Origin: DAOTTY01 sp034437575
GTDB lineage: Bacteria; Chloroflexota; Anaerolineae; Aggregatilineales; Phototrophicaceae
DNA length: 64,000 nucleotides
NCBI GenBank assembly: GCA_034437575.1
Contig: DAOTTY010000025.1
Location: forward strand, 1-64,000
Direction of reading: 5' to 3'
Part shown: one piece after another, positions 1-8,011 of the stretch
How the letters are laid out: each line of letters starts with the position of its first letter
Numbering within the stretch: the stretch's first letter is position 1
Notes under the pieces: generated by a model
The model's input: the letters and a program-made list of their open reading frames with translations, nothing else
Databases searched by the model: none
Told to the model about the DNA's origin: nothing
Program-made: the position numbers and the translations under genes

Positions 1-60
1 CTGAAGGATTTCCTGCGTGGCTGTGCTGGCCTGGATTGGTGTCGCTTTTGGGGTTGGCAT
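1..60 (-). CDS. possible 5' end of a gene leaving the window
   Basis: An ATG at 58-60 on the minus strand opens a frame that stays open to the window edge, 20 codons beginning MPTPKATPIQ. Upstream on the same strand the sequence is purine-rich (GGAAAAAGAAGCGAGAAG), which could hold a weak ribosome site. Twenty codons are too few to identify a family, and the frame could be open by chance. It is listed because the first 160 bases otherwise contain nothing I can support. Confidence 0.2.
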   Translation of the reverse strand, partial: MPTPKATPIQASTATQEILQ

Positions 61-167
61 GATGGCTTCTCGCTTCTTTTTCCTTTGTCCGGCCTTATTT
101 TACTACACTGATGGCCCAATTCCGCTAGCCTGTACTAGTCGAGGGCAATCTTTCGCAAATCAGCGCG

Positions 168-602
168 TTGCAAATGCCACTCTCCAGCACAGAGGATGTA
201 CGCGCCTATGCTGAGGCGCTTTACCTGTTCAACAACAGTTTGTACGCCGACGCCTACGAGCTGGTCTTGCCGTTGGTCCCGGTACCGCTGGGGGATCCGA
301 TGCGCGTAAACAACATGACGATGGGTGACATTCGTTACTCACCGCATCTCTACTTCCTCTTAGGCGACATTCACCGTGAAACCAGCTTATTCAATTTCTC
401 GCGTTTTGCCTATGAGCGTGCGCTAGAGATTGCCATAGACTATAGTGATGCCAACAGTGAAGGGGTTGCACACCTGCGACTGGCCGAACTCGCGCCGGAT
501 GAGGCGGTCATGCACTATGAGGCCGCGATTGAGGCTTTCACCGTCGCAGGTAACAATGACGGGATTGAGCAGGCGCAGACGGCGCTTGCCGAACTCGATT
601 AA
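168..602 (+). CDS. TPR-like protein fragment
   Basis: About 144 residues, largely helical, with paired-helix patterns typical of tetratricopeptide repeats: LYFLLGDIHRETSLFNFSRF, then FAYERALEIAIDYSD, then AVMHYEAAIEAFTVAG. The frame is open upstream to base 129 with no good start codon; only a TTG (168) and an ATG (174) exist and neither has a ribosome site, so it looks like the C-terminal part of a longer protein whose front has been lost. It lies in a decayed region next to a transposase remnant. No specific function can be given; TPR folds bind other proteins. Confidence 0.45.
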   Translation: MQMPLSSTEDVRAYAEALYLFNNSLYADAYELVLPLVPVPLGDPMRVNNMTMGDIRYSPHLYFLLGDIHRETSLFNFSRFAYERALEIAIDYSDANSEGVAHLRLAELAPDEAVMHYEAAIEAFTVAGNNDGIEQAQTALAELD

Positions 603-681
603 TCTGATTTTCTCTGCCTTGGTGGCTCATATGGTCACCGGGGCGACCTCTACCCTCTTTTATCCATTTTTGGGAGTACAC

Positions 682-990
682 ATGAATAACTTACAGCGAT
701 TCTGGCTCGTGTTAGTCGCAGGGTTCTGTCTGGTGGGGGCGTTGCCGCTGGCCGCGCAGTCCACGGATGTTGACCTACCGGACCTTGACCCAGCGTTTGC
801 CGAATCCCTGGCGGACGGCACCCTGCGTCTCACTTTCTACCGCACCGCTGACGAAATGTACTGTGATCTGGACCCAACTGAGCAATTCATCGAGATTGCA
901 GACGAAGGCATTTACATGGGCCTTGTTGAACGAATAAGACGAATAGATGGCCCCCTCCCAAGCCCATGTTTGAGTTATGCGACGCGATAG
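682..990 (+). pseudogene. secreted protein gene truncated at an IS end
   Basis: The ATG at 682 follows GGGAG at a short distance and begins a clear signal peptide (MNNLQRFWLVLVAGFCLVGA, Ala-rich cleavage region near residue 24). About 55 residues of acidic mature protein follow. At about base 918 the sequence changes to the inverted-repeat-like end of an IS5-type element, and the last ~24 codons to the stop at 990 are encoded by IS sequence. No continuation of the gene is seen beyond the remnant (after about 1362). I read it as a secreted protein gene destroyed by insertion and deletion; its original family is not recognisable. Confidence 0.55.
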
Positions 991-1362
991 CTGTCGGGCA
1001 TACCGAGCTGGGTCATCCGATTCAGGGCCGCGATTTTGATGCACGCTTCCGTGGTTTGGCGTGAGAGAGTGCGGGTGCTCAGGGTATTTCCGAAGATGAT
1101 CTTGAATCGATACATAGCCGTTTCTGCAAGGGATCGCTGATGATAACCGGACTCGTGTTTCCACTTTTTACGCCTGCCTTTTCGGATCGCTCGGAGGTTT
1201 TCGTCGCGCGGTAAGGGCGGCTTATGCGAATTGCCATGTTGCCAGATCTTCGCGTTCTTGCGTGGCGGGCGTGAAATGACACCCTTTTCATTCCCTTTGG
1301 TGAGCGCCAGCTCATGATTAACTACTCAGGTACCCCTACGTCATTCAGATAACAAGGGGGCC
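918..1362. mobile_element. internally deleted IS5-family element
   Basis: The left end, GGGCCTTGTTGAACGAAT (918-935), resembles IS5-type terminal repeats. A partly matching inverted copy, ATTCAGATAACAAGG (1343-1357), lies to the right; read inward the two share CCTTGTT and GAAT, 11 of 15 positions. Between them lies only the last third of a transposase gene, so about 450 bp of a normally 1 kb or longer element remain. No target duplication is obvious. The right border is the least certain part. Confidence 0.45.
975..1326 (-). pseudogene. IS5-family transposase, C-terminal remnant
   Basis: Reading the minus strand from about 1326 to the TAA at 975-977 gives about 116 codons with the C-terminal signature of IS5-group DDE transposases: SRPPRKNAKIW, then RDENLRAIRKGRRKKWKHES, then the E-region GYHQRSLAETAMYRFK, then LNRMTQLGMPDSYRVA. 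The catalytic Glu of the DDE triad is probably the one in SLAETAMYRFK. The N-terminal two thirds with both catalytic Asp residues are absent, and a TGA closes the frame just upstream, so no active enzyme can be made. The frame is in a different phase from the two longer overlapping open frames here. Confidence 0.8.
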
Positions 1363-1716
1363 TAACGGGTATCTAGCGGGCTAAAACTTATTACACACAT
1401 TCACAAATACATTGTAATTTTTGCCATGAAAGTCCATAAATGTTCACTACGGTCATCACGGCTACCCTGTGATACCCTGCCTGAGCAATTCCCACTTCCA
1501 CTTCTCAATCAAGTGGGGCGACGGTGGTACCCATGCAGCGCAGGCGGAACGCCTCACATCTAACCGTATGACGCTTACAACTTACAACACACATCGCTAA
1601 CTTCCCGTATACCTTTCAGGCTTTAAGATGCTCAACGTGGAGGGTTGCCCATGCGGGCGCGGCCTGATGTGGTTAAACTACGGTTCGTTATCTAATCGCA
1701 CAACAGGACAGAACCT
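1363..1716. other. gene-free gap before nagA
   Basis: About 350 bp, AT-richer than its surroundings (for example around 1380-1440), with no convincing reading frame on either strand. A 7-bp inverted repeat CCCACTT/AAGTGGG sits near 1491-1517. The nagA promoter should lie in its right part, but no clear -35/-10 pair stands out. It is probably decayed sequence left by the IS event. Confidence 0.4.
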
Positions 1717-2868
1717 ATGCAGGACATCGTGATTACCAACGCCGTCATCTGCACTGACGGCCACACCCACAACCGCTGGCTGTGGTGCCGCAGCGGTAAA
1801 ATCGAAGCCTATGGCCGTGGCGACCCGGCTTATGATGGTGACCCCCGCTTGATTGACGCAGGCGGCATGACGCTCATCCCTGGCTATGTAGACATTCACG
1901 TTCACGGCGCGGCAGGTGTTGATGTGATGGACGCCACGCCAGAGGCGCTGGCAAAAATGGCTCGCTTCTACGCCCAGCACGGGGTCACATCGTTCCTGGC
2001 GACCACCTGGACGGACACCCGCGAACACATCACCGCTGCCCTACAAAACGCCGCCCAGCACATCGGCCCATTTGAAGGCGGCGCAACCCTGCGCGGTGTC
2101 CACCTGGAAGGGCCGTACCTCAACCCCAAAAAGAGCGGTGCCCAGAATAAAAGCTATGTGCGGCGGGCACAGCGCCAAGAGGCCATGCCCTGGCTGAATA
2201 TGAACGTCATCCGGCTGTTGGCCCTGGCCCCAGAATACGAAGAAAATCACTGGCTCATCGAAGACTGTGCCGCACGCGGCATCACGGTGGCCGCCGCTCA
2301 TACAGACGCCACCTACGAAGAGATTGTCCACGCAGCATCACTCGGCCTCACCCACAGCACGCACACCTTCAACGCGATGAGCGCCCTGCACCACCGCCGC
2401 CCTGGTACAGTCGGTGCCGCGCTTGCCATTCCACAAATGACGTGTGAAATCATTGCTGATAACATCCATGTACATCCAGCAGTGCTGCGCCTGTTGTGGA
2501 ACGCCAAACAATTCCAGAATGTTGTGCTGATTTCTGACGCTATTCGTGCTGCCGGGATGCCCGATGGCGACTACCCTGTTGACGAGCGCACGGTATACGT
2601 CCGGGATGGGGTGGCCCAACTCGAAGACGGCACCCTGGCGGGCAGTACCCTCACAATGGACGTGGCCGTGCGGAACTTCCTGGCTGCAACGAACAGCACC
2701 ATTGATGTAATTTACGAAACAGCGACCATCGCCCCGGCGGGAGTGGCAGGTATTGCCGATGTGACGGGCAGCATTGCCCAGGGTAAAGACGCCGACCTGG
2801 TGCTGCTGGACGATGACTGCAACGTCCGCATGACGATGGCCCAGGGCCGGGTGGTCTACGAGGCGTAA
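1717..2868 (+). CDS. nagA: N-acetylglucosamine-6-phosphate deacetylase
   Basis: Removes the acetyl group from N-acetylglucosamine-6-phosphate, giving glucosamine-6-phosphate and acetate, in the cytoplasm; used in amino-sugar catabolism and cell-wall recycling. The 383 residues match the family length. Visible motifs are the metal site HVHG (61-64), the metal-binding Glu in HLEGPYLN (Glu131), His195 in AAAHTDA, His216 in THTFNAM, and the catalytic Asp in LISDAI (Asp274). The C-terminus (GSIAQGKDADLVLLD) is the usual return to the small beta domain. A possible ribosome site (ACAGGACAG) precedes the ATG. No glucosamine-6-phosphate deaminase gene is adjacent, so the pathway partner is elsewhere. 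Confidence 0.95.
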   Translation: MQDIVITNAVICTDGHTHNRWLWCRSGKIEAYGRGDPAYDGDPRLIDAGGMTLIPGYVDIHVHGAAGVDVMDATPEALAKMARFYAQHGVTSFLATTWTDTREHITAALQNAAQHIGPFEGGATLRGVHLEGPYLNPKKSGAQNKSYVRRAQRQEAMPWLNMNVIRLLALAPEYEENHWLIEDCAARGITVAAAHTDATYEEIVHAASLGLTHSTHTFNAMSALHHRRPGTVGAALAIPQMTCEIIADNIHVHPAVLRLLWNAKQFQNVVLISDAIRAAGMPDGDYPVDERTVYVRDGVAQLEDGTLAGSTLTMDVAVRNFLAATNSTIDVIYETATIAPAGVAGIADVTGSIAQGKDADLVLLDDDCNVRMTMAQGRVVYEA

Positions 2869-2959
2869 GTTAGCGAGTGTTCATCGTGGGTTAAAGCGCA
2901 GGTTGTGGCCACTTTGGTACAAGTATAGCGTTTACACGCAAACAGGTAACGAACTCACG

Positions 2960-4087
2960 ATGAATAAATTACATGTGATGATGCTGGTGATTGCAGTGCT
3001 GGCGGCACCTATCGCACACGCCCAGGACGATACCATCAACACCCCAACCGAAACCGCCTTCCGCGCAACGGTCAACAACACGGGTGCTTACGACTCGGCA
3101 CCCGTTCGGACAGAACCCCAACGGCGCTGGCAGTATCAAATTCGCCGCCCGGTGCGAACGACACCCGCTGTTGCCAACGGCCTCGCCTACACAGGCAGCG
3201 AAGATGGCAACCTGTACGCTGTGGACGTGCAAACCGGAGAACTCGTGTGGCAGTTTGAAGCCGGGGAGCCTGTCGTCAGCACGCCAACGGTGGTTAACGG
3301 CACGCTGGTTTTTGGCAGTCACACCGGCAGCGTCTATGCCCTTGACCCGCAAACTGGTGACGAACGGTGGACATTTGAAACCGACGGTCAGGTGTATTCA
3401 TCACCGGCTGTCAGTGATGGTGTGGTGTACATCGGCAGCCGCGACAGCAACCTGTACGCCATTGACCTGGAAACAGGTGAAGGCATTTGGAGCTACAACA
3501 CCGGTGGCGAGGTGTGGTCATCCCCAGGTGTGGCAGATGGTATGGTGTATATTGGCAGTCGCGGTGGCACGCTTGCCGCAGTGAACGTGAACACAGGCGA
3601 GGCTGTATGGGTCTTCGACCCCGATGCGGCATTTGATGGCTCCCCGGCTGTGGTAGATGGGGTCGTGTACGTGGGTAGCTACAATGGCGAGGTGTATGCG
3701 CTGGATGCCACCACAGGTGACATCATCTGGGCGGTTGACCTCGGTTCGCAGATTTACGCCTCTGCTGCTGTAAACGCTGACACCGTTTTCATCAACGGCA
3801 CCGATGGCACATTACACGCGCTGGGTGCGGCAGATGGCAGCATCTTGTGGACGTTCGCGTTGGGCAGCCCGGCATATTCGTCGCCCTCACTGGCCCAGGA
3901 TGTGGTGTACGCGCTCAGTGAAAAGGACGGCCTGATGTATGCTTTGGACGCCGCAACAGGGGGTACATTGTGGCAGTATCAAACAGGCCGTCAGGGGGAC
4001 TGGCGTTCATCATCGCCCGTGCTGGTAGATGGTGTGCTGTTTATTGGCAGCAACACGGAGGGGCTGCTGGCGCTGCAAGCACCCTAA
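2960..4087 (+). CDS. secreted PQQ-type beta-propeller protein
   Basis: 375 residues. An upstream in-frame start exists at 2903, but the ATG at 2960 directly begins a signal peptide (MNKLHVMMLVIAVLAAPIAH, cut after AHA), so it is preferred. The mature part is eight copies of a ~40-residue unit of the form DGVVYIGSRDSNLYAIDLET followed by G-x-x-x-W-x-x-x-x-G-x-x-x-S-S-P, the classic PQQ/BamB-like propeller repeat. It probably forms an eight-bladed propeller outside the membrane. No catalytic residues or PQQ pathway genes are seen, so a binding or scaffold role is more likely than dehydrogenase activity. Its stop overlaps the stop of the convergent sua5 by 4 bases. Confidence 0.85.
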   Translation: MNKLHVMMLVIAVLAAPIAHAQDDTINTPTETAFRATVNNTGAYDSAPVRTEPQRRWQYQIRRPVRTTPAVANGLAYTGSEDGNLYAVDVQTGELVWQFEAGEPVVSTPTVVNGTLVFGSHTGSVYALDPQTGDERWTFETDGQVYSSPAVSDGVVYIGSRDSNLYAIDLETGEGIWSYNTGGEVWSSPGVADGMVYIGSRGGTLAAVNVNTGEAVWVFDPDAAFDGSPAVVDGVVYVGSYNGEVYALDATTGDIIWAVDLGSQIYASAAVNADTVFINGTDGTLHALGAADGSILWTFALGSPAYSSPSLAQDVVYALSEKDGLMYALDAATGGTLWQYQTGRQGDWRSSSPVLVDGVLFIGSNTEGLLALQAP

Positions 4088-5157
4088 CTCACCCGGTAAA
4101 CACGCCCATCTGCCGAGCGCAGCAACCGATCCCAAATAGCTGCGCCCAGCCCTTGTTTGCCGTAACTGCGAACTAAAATCTTATCCACCTGCTGGTTATC
4201 CAGCGCACGCATCGCCCCAAACAGTACATGAGCGATCTGCTGTGGCTCTCGTCGGGACCCAATCGAGATGATGCGGGCACCTGTGTTGACGAAGTACGCG
4301 GCTTCCTCATTGGCGGTGAGGATACCCACGCGCTTGTGTTCATGGATAAGCGTCATGGCTTGCTCGCGCATGGCGTTGAGGACAGCGTTGCGTTCGCCGT
4401 CGTACAGCAGCACATCAGCGCGTGGGGAGTAATGCTTGGTCATCATCCCCGGTGAACTGGCCGGGGTTTCGGTGCCGATGGAAATTTGCCTGGGCATCAT
4501 TGTCACCTCTGGAATAACTTGTTGAATGTCTTCAAATAAAAGGCCACCGGGCCGCAAAACGACAGGCGGCGTTTGGGTCATGTCGATAACCGTCGATTCA
4601 ATGCCGATGGGCGTTTCGCCGCCGTCCAGCACCATATCAACATGGCCCTGCAAATCTTCTAAAACGTGTGCGGCTGTAGTGGAACTGGGCCGCGTAAATT
4701 TATTGGCACTGGGGGCGGCGATGGGTACACCCGCTGCCTCGATAAGCGCACGCGCCACCAGATACGATGGCATCCGCACGGCGACAGTTGATAGCCCCGC
4801 TGCAATGTTCGCCGGGACGTTGTCGGCGCGGTGCAGCACCATCGTCAGCGGCCCCGGCCAAAACATCTGCGCCAGCTTGTAGGCTTCATCGGGTATGTCT
4901 TTCGCAAGTTGCGTTAAATCTGCAACAGCCGCAATGTGAGCAATGATGGGGTCGTTGGCAGGCCGTTCCTTAGCAGAAAAAATCCGTTCCAGGGCGCTTC
5001 TATCAAGTGCATTGGCCCCAAGCCCATACACCGTCTCAGTTGGGAAGGCAACCAGCCCACCCTGCCGGATGACCTCGGCTGCCTGGGCGATTGTTTCCGG
5101 TTGTGGTGTTGTGCTGGAGATGGCCACCACAATCGTTTTTGCTGTATAGATTTCCAT
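4084..5157 (-). CDS. sua5: threonylcarbamoyl-AMP synthase, Sua5 type
   Basis: Makes threonylcarbamoyl-adenylate from threonine, bicarbonate and ATP, the first step of the t6A37 modification of ANN-decoding tRNAs. The N-terminal YrdC domain shows the start GLVAFPTETVYGLG, the KxR motif in SAKERPANDP, and SAPSANKFTRPS. At 357 residues it is longer than a stand-alone TsaC (about 200), because it has the extra C-terminal Sua5 domain (from about residue 230, after the SPGMMTKHYSPRADV linker that closes the active site). It starts 7 bases after the stop of the GT39-type gene, so it is the last gene of a three-gene operon with the recombinase. Confidence 0.93.
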   Translation of the reverse strand: MEIYTAKTIVVAISSTTPQPETIAQAAEVIRQGGLVAFPTETVYGLGANALDRSALERIFSAKERPANDPIIAHIAAVADLTQLAKDIPDEAYKLAQMFWPGPLTMVLHRADNVPANIAAGLSTVAVRMPSYLVARALIEAAGVPIAAPSANKFTRPSSTTAAHVLEDLQGHVDMVLDGGETPIGIESTVIDMTQTPPVVLRPGGLLFEDIQQVIPEVTMMPRQISIGTETPASSPGMMTKHYSPRADVLLYDGERNAVLNAMREQAMTLIHEHKRVGILTANEEAAYFVNTGARIISIGSRREPQQIAHVLFGAMRALDNQQVDKILVRSYGKQGLGAAIWDRLLRSADGRVYRVS

Positions 5158-5164
5158 AATTAGC

Positions 5165-6589
5165 TCAAGAATCTGGCCTGACCAAATTCACCTTTTCACT
5201 ATGCGTCATCACGGGCTGTGTGAGCAACTCGCGCTTGTACTCCACGCTGTACCAAACAACAAACGCTGCCTGAACCCCGATCACAACCGCCGCCACTGTC
5301 ACCACCCACCTGCGCTTCGCAGTGATTCTGGCCGCTACATCGACCAGTGCGGCCCCTAAAACAACCACAAACGGCAAGATCAGTAAGATAAAGCGTGGGT
5401 CATAGCTGGCAAACAGCAACCAGGATAAGTAAAACGGGAGTGCCCATATCAACAAAAATAGCGCCTTTTCGCGCCCGTTACCCCATAATATCTGACCGAT
5501 CCCCCAACATACACCGCCTAATGCTACCAGACCCACCAAACCGTAGTTTTGCGGCAGCGTAACCAGCACGAAGATTTCGCGCCACGTTTGGCGGGCATCC
5601 TCTATCCACACGGTATCGGGTGTTAGGCTGCCCGCTATCAGTAAGTTTCGCAGGTACCAGGGACCGTCTATAACTGCGACTATGCCAAAGGCTAACAAGC
5701 TATGTTTAAGCGACAGTTGATTAAGGATTAAGTTATACACCAGAAATGTAAAAAACACGGCGACAGCGAGTAAAGCGGCGTTTTTCGTCCATGCGGCAAA
5801 GCCCATCATCAGGGCTGCGAGAAAAATGTCCCAGGGGTTGCCCTGCTGAACCCCCGCATAGGCAAACGCTGCGCCCAGTGCCATGAAAAACGCTGTTGGA
5901 ATATCCACATAGCCTGCCGACGCCCAGCGCCCAAAGTCGAATGTGGCGGCAAGCAGGATTGCCGCGACCCACCCCACTCGTTCGGAATAGACCTGTCGCC
6001 CTAGCAAGTACGTAGCCGGTAGCGCACCCAACCCGATCAGCGCGCCCATGACCGCCGCAGCATACTCGTGACGCCAGTCCTCCACCATGTAGACGTAGGC
6101 AAAGTTGAGCGTGACAAGTTGTGGGTATAGCTCATAGACATCTGAACCGGGGGCGATGGCGTAAAGCTGGTGATAGACCCGTATCCAGGCAGCAAACCGC
6201 CCGTATATGCCCAGCGCATCATCGTGATGAAATGGCCACAGGGCCGCGTTAATCAGGACAGCAGCGCTCACAGCCGCCGTAATTGCCAGTCCAAACGTCG
6301 CAAGCGGTGAGAGCGGCATTGGGCGTGGCAGGTGAAGGGCACCGTCGCGCACAGCGAGCGCGAAGCCGGGCAGCATCACCACCAAGTAGATTGTTGTTGT
6401 CATGCCAAAGGTGATGGGCAGGCGCAGCAGCCCCAGCCACAGCATGATTTGTGACAAGACCCCGCTGCCGAGTGCAATCGTCAGTGCCAGGATAAGGGAA
6501 AAATTTGCATCTATGGCAGAACGCTGTGCCAGCCATGCAGACCACCCCACCGCTGCCAGGAACACACCTGCAATCATGAGCCAGGTCAT
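5165..6589 (-). CDS. GT39-type multi-span membrane transferase
   Basis: 474 residues with about a dozen hydrophobic spans and the GT-C architecture: an acidic first periplasmic loop (HHDDALGIYGRFAAW) and a large number of short loops. Related proteins are annotated as dolichyl-phosphate-mannose-protein mannosyltransferase or ArnT-like family and use polyprenyl-phosphate-linked sugars outside the cytoplasmic membrane. The YDPRFILLILPFVV segment near the C-terminus is typical of this group. The acceptor and sugar cannot be told. Its start lies 9 bases after the recombinase stop and its stop 7 bases before sua5, so all three are probably one transcript. Confidence 0.75.
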   Translation of the reverse strand: MTWLMIAGVFLAAVGWSAWLAQRSAIDANFSLILALTIALGSGVLSQIMLWLGLLRLPITFGMTTTIYLVVMLPGFALAVRDGALHLPRPMPLSPLATFGLAITAAVSAAVLINAALWPFHHDDALGIYGRFAAWIRVYHQLYAIAPGSDVYELYPQLVTLNFAYVYMVEDWRHEYAAAVMGALIGLGALPATYLLGRQVYSERVGWVAAILLAATFDFGRWASAGYVDIPTAFFMALGAAFAYAGVQQGNPWDIFLAALMMGFAAWTKNAALLAVAVFFTFLVYNLILNQLSLKHSLLAFGIVAVIDGPWYLRNLLIAGSLTPDTVWIEDARQTWREIFVLVTLPQNYGLVGLVALGGVCWGIGQILWGNGREKALFLLIWALPFYLSWLLFASYDPRFILLILPFVVVLGAALVDVAARITAKRRWVVTVAAVVIGVQAAFVVWYSVEYKRELLTQPVMTHSEKVNLVRPDS

Positions 6590-6598
6590 AAAGAACCG

Positions 6599-7678
6599 CT
6601 ACTGGGATGTGTCGGGGTCGGGGTCGGTATCTTCGGGGGCCTCATTCAACCCCAAACGGTCGGCAATGTTGCCGCTGTGCTTATCCTGCTTAACGGAAAC
6701 GCGCTCCAGGTAGACGCGAGTCGTAGCGATGTTTTGGTGGCCCAGTACGGTTTGCACTGCATTAAGGTCACCTGCTTGCTCCCCCACCATACGGGCGACG
6801 GTGTGGCGCGTTTGGTGCAGGTGAATATCCCCAATGCCGCACTCCTTCGCGTATTTTTTGAGCATGTACACAAACCCATGCGAGGTAACCGCCTGCTTAC
6901 CGCTTGCGGCGCGGTCATGGCGCAGCCAGATGGCGGCGGTTGGGTCTAAACTAGGCTGGTTCGTTTCACTATCCCAACGGTCAGATGCTTTGAGGTATGT
7001 AACCAGTGCGGCTTTTACCCCAGCGTCGCGGATTTCGGTGGCCCGATACAACCCGCCTTTTTCCTCAGTATGGATAACGAGGCCATCCTCCTTGAGTTGA
7101 ATGTCACGCCAGCGCAACCCAATAATTTCGCTGCGGCGCTTGCCCGTCGCAAAGTAGAACCGCAGCAGCGCATAATCCCGTTTAGCGCTGATGTCGTCAC
7201 TTTGTGCTTTGTCCCGCACAAAGTGCAGCAGGGTGCGTGCGTCGTCATCACTTAGTGCTTTCGCCTTACCAGATTGGTACGCTTTAGGGGCTTTAGGCCG
7301 GGCCATCTTGACCGGGTTCGCCTGAATAATGTTGCTAAAGGTAGGTTCTTGCATGAGCCAGTCGTAAAAGCTAGACAGTCGGCTTACCCGTGCATACACA
7401 CTGGCCGCGCTCAACTCCATGCTTTCCAGGTATTCGCGCCACGCCGCCACATCCCCCGCGGTGACCCGCTCAACCGACTTCCCCGTAAATACAAAGAACC
7501 CGGCGGCGGTGCCCGCTTTGCCGTCGCTTAGCAGCGCGTTGTATTTGTCTCGCAGCAGGTCGTGGCGGCGTTTGCTCGTGGCGCTCGTTCGTGCCTCGGC
7601 CCACATTTCTACAGCGTAGGTGAGCGTTGGGGTGATGATGTTCAGCTTTCGCCCTGCTGGCTTCTTCTGTTCAGTCAC
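6599..7678 (-). CDS. tyrosine recombinase, integrase/Xer family
   Basis: Cuts and rejoins DNA through a tyrosine-phosphate link. The N-terminal part is a SAM-like core-binding domain (DVAAWREYLESMELSAASVY) and the C-terminal part the catalytic domain with all six expected residues: Arg in TGKRRSEIIGLRW, Lys in EEKGG, His and Arg in LHQTRHT, His in LGHQN, Tyr in TTRVYLE. An ATG start at 7726 is possible, but a GTG at 7678 has a strong ribosome site (AAGGGGAG, 8 bases upstream), giving 359 residues; I prefer it. No phage, transposon or att-site features surround it, and it leads an operon with housekeeping genes, so it may be a domesticated recombinase. Confidence 0.88.
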   Translation of the reverse strand: MTEQKKPAGRKLNIITPTLTYAVEMWAEARTSATSKRRHDLLRDKYNALLSDGKAGTAAGFFVFTGKSVERVTAGDVAAWREYLESMELSAASVYARVSRLSSFYDWLMQEPTFSNIIQANPVKMARPKAPKAYQSGKAKALSDDDARTLLHFVRDKAQSDDISAKRDYALLRFYFATGKRRSEIIGLRWRDIQLKEDGLVIHTEEKGGLYRATEIRDAGVKAALVTYLKASDRWDSETNQPSLDPTAAIWLRHDRAASGKQAVTSHGFVYMLKKYAKECGIGDIHLHQTRHTVARMVGEQAGDLNAVQTVLGHQNIATTRVYLERVSVKQDKHSGNIADRLGLNEAPEDTDPDPDTSQ

Positions 7679-7686
7679 GGTATCGA

Positions 7687-7694
7687 CTCCCCTT
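7687..7694 (-). promoter_or_regulatory. ribosome site deciding a GTG start
   Basis: AAGGGGAG on the minus strand lies 8 bases before the GTG at 7678 of the recombinase gene. The alternative ATG at 7726 would place this sequence inside the coding region and has no comparable site of its own. Confidence 0.7.
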
Positions 7695-7854
7695 CTTAAT
7701 CGTGGAAGCATCCTACTGTCACTCATGAAGGGCTGTCAAGCGACTGATAAAAGCTGGGGGCATTTCAACGTGTTGGCAGAACCCGTTGCTCTCACCCCAA
7801 ACGGGCCGTTGGCCCTGGGAAAGGGGCTTCAAGTCCGGTTGCACGGCGTTGGAC

Positions 7855-7935
7855 GCACCTCCCCTAGCCCCTTGCCCCCAAAATGAGGGAAGGGGAAGAC
7901 CGCCGACGGCGAAGCCGTCGGGGTAGGGGGCAAGC
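7855..7935. repeat. nested GC-rich hairpin repeat
   Basis: Inside the ~330-base gap between the recombinase and dnaK lies CGACGGC-GAA-GCCGTCG, flanked further out by CTTGCCCCC (7871-7879) and GGGGGCAAG (7926-7934), so a smaller hairpin sits inside a larger one. The style (CCCCTAGCCCCTTGCCCC and GGGGTAGGGGGC) looks like a dispersed intergenic repeat; related GC-rich hairpins occur at about 18784, 20593, 49998 and 52555. It may also act as a terminator for the dnaK operon, which ends at 8012, though there is no T-run. The rest of the gap shows nothing. Confidence 0.45.
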
Positions 7936-8011
7936 TGGGTCGTTACGTTACATCGCCTCTATCCATCTATTTCAGATTGACTGAGTGCCAGAAGCAATGG
8001 TCACCTACAAC

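Noticed and set aside
6599..8011. Prophage or integrative element around the recombinase
   Set aside because: No phage genes, att repeats or adjacent tRNA gene are seen, and the gene is part of an operon with conserved functions.
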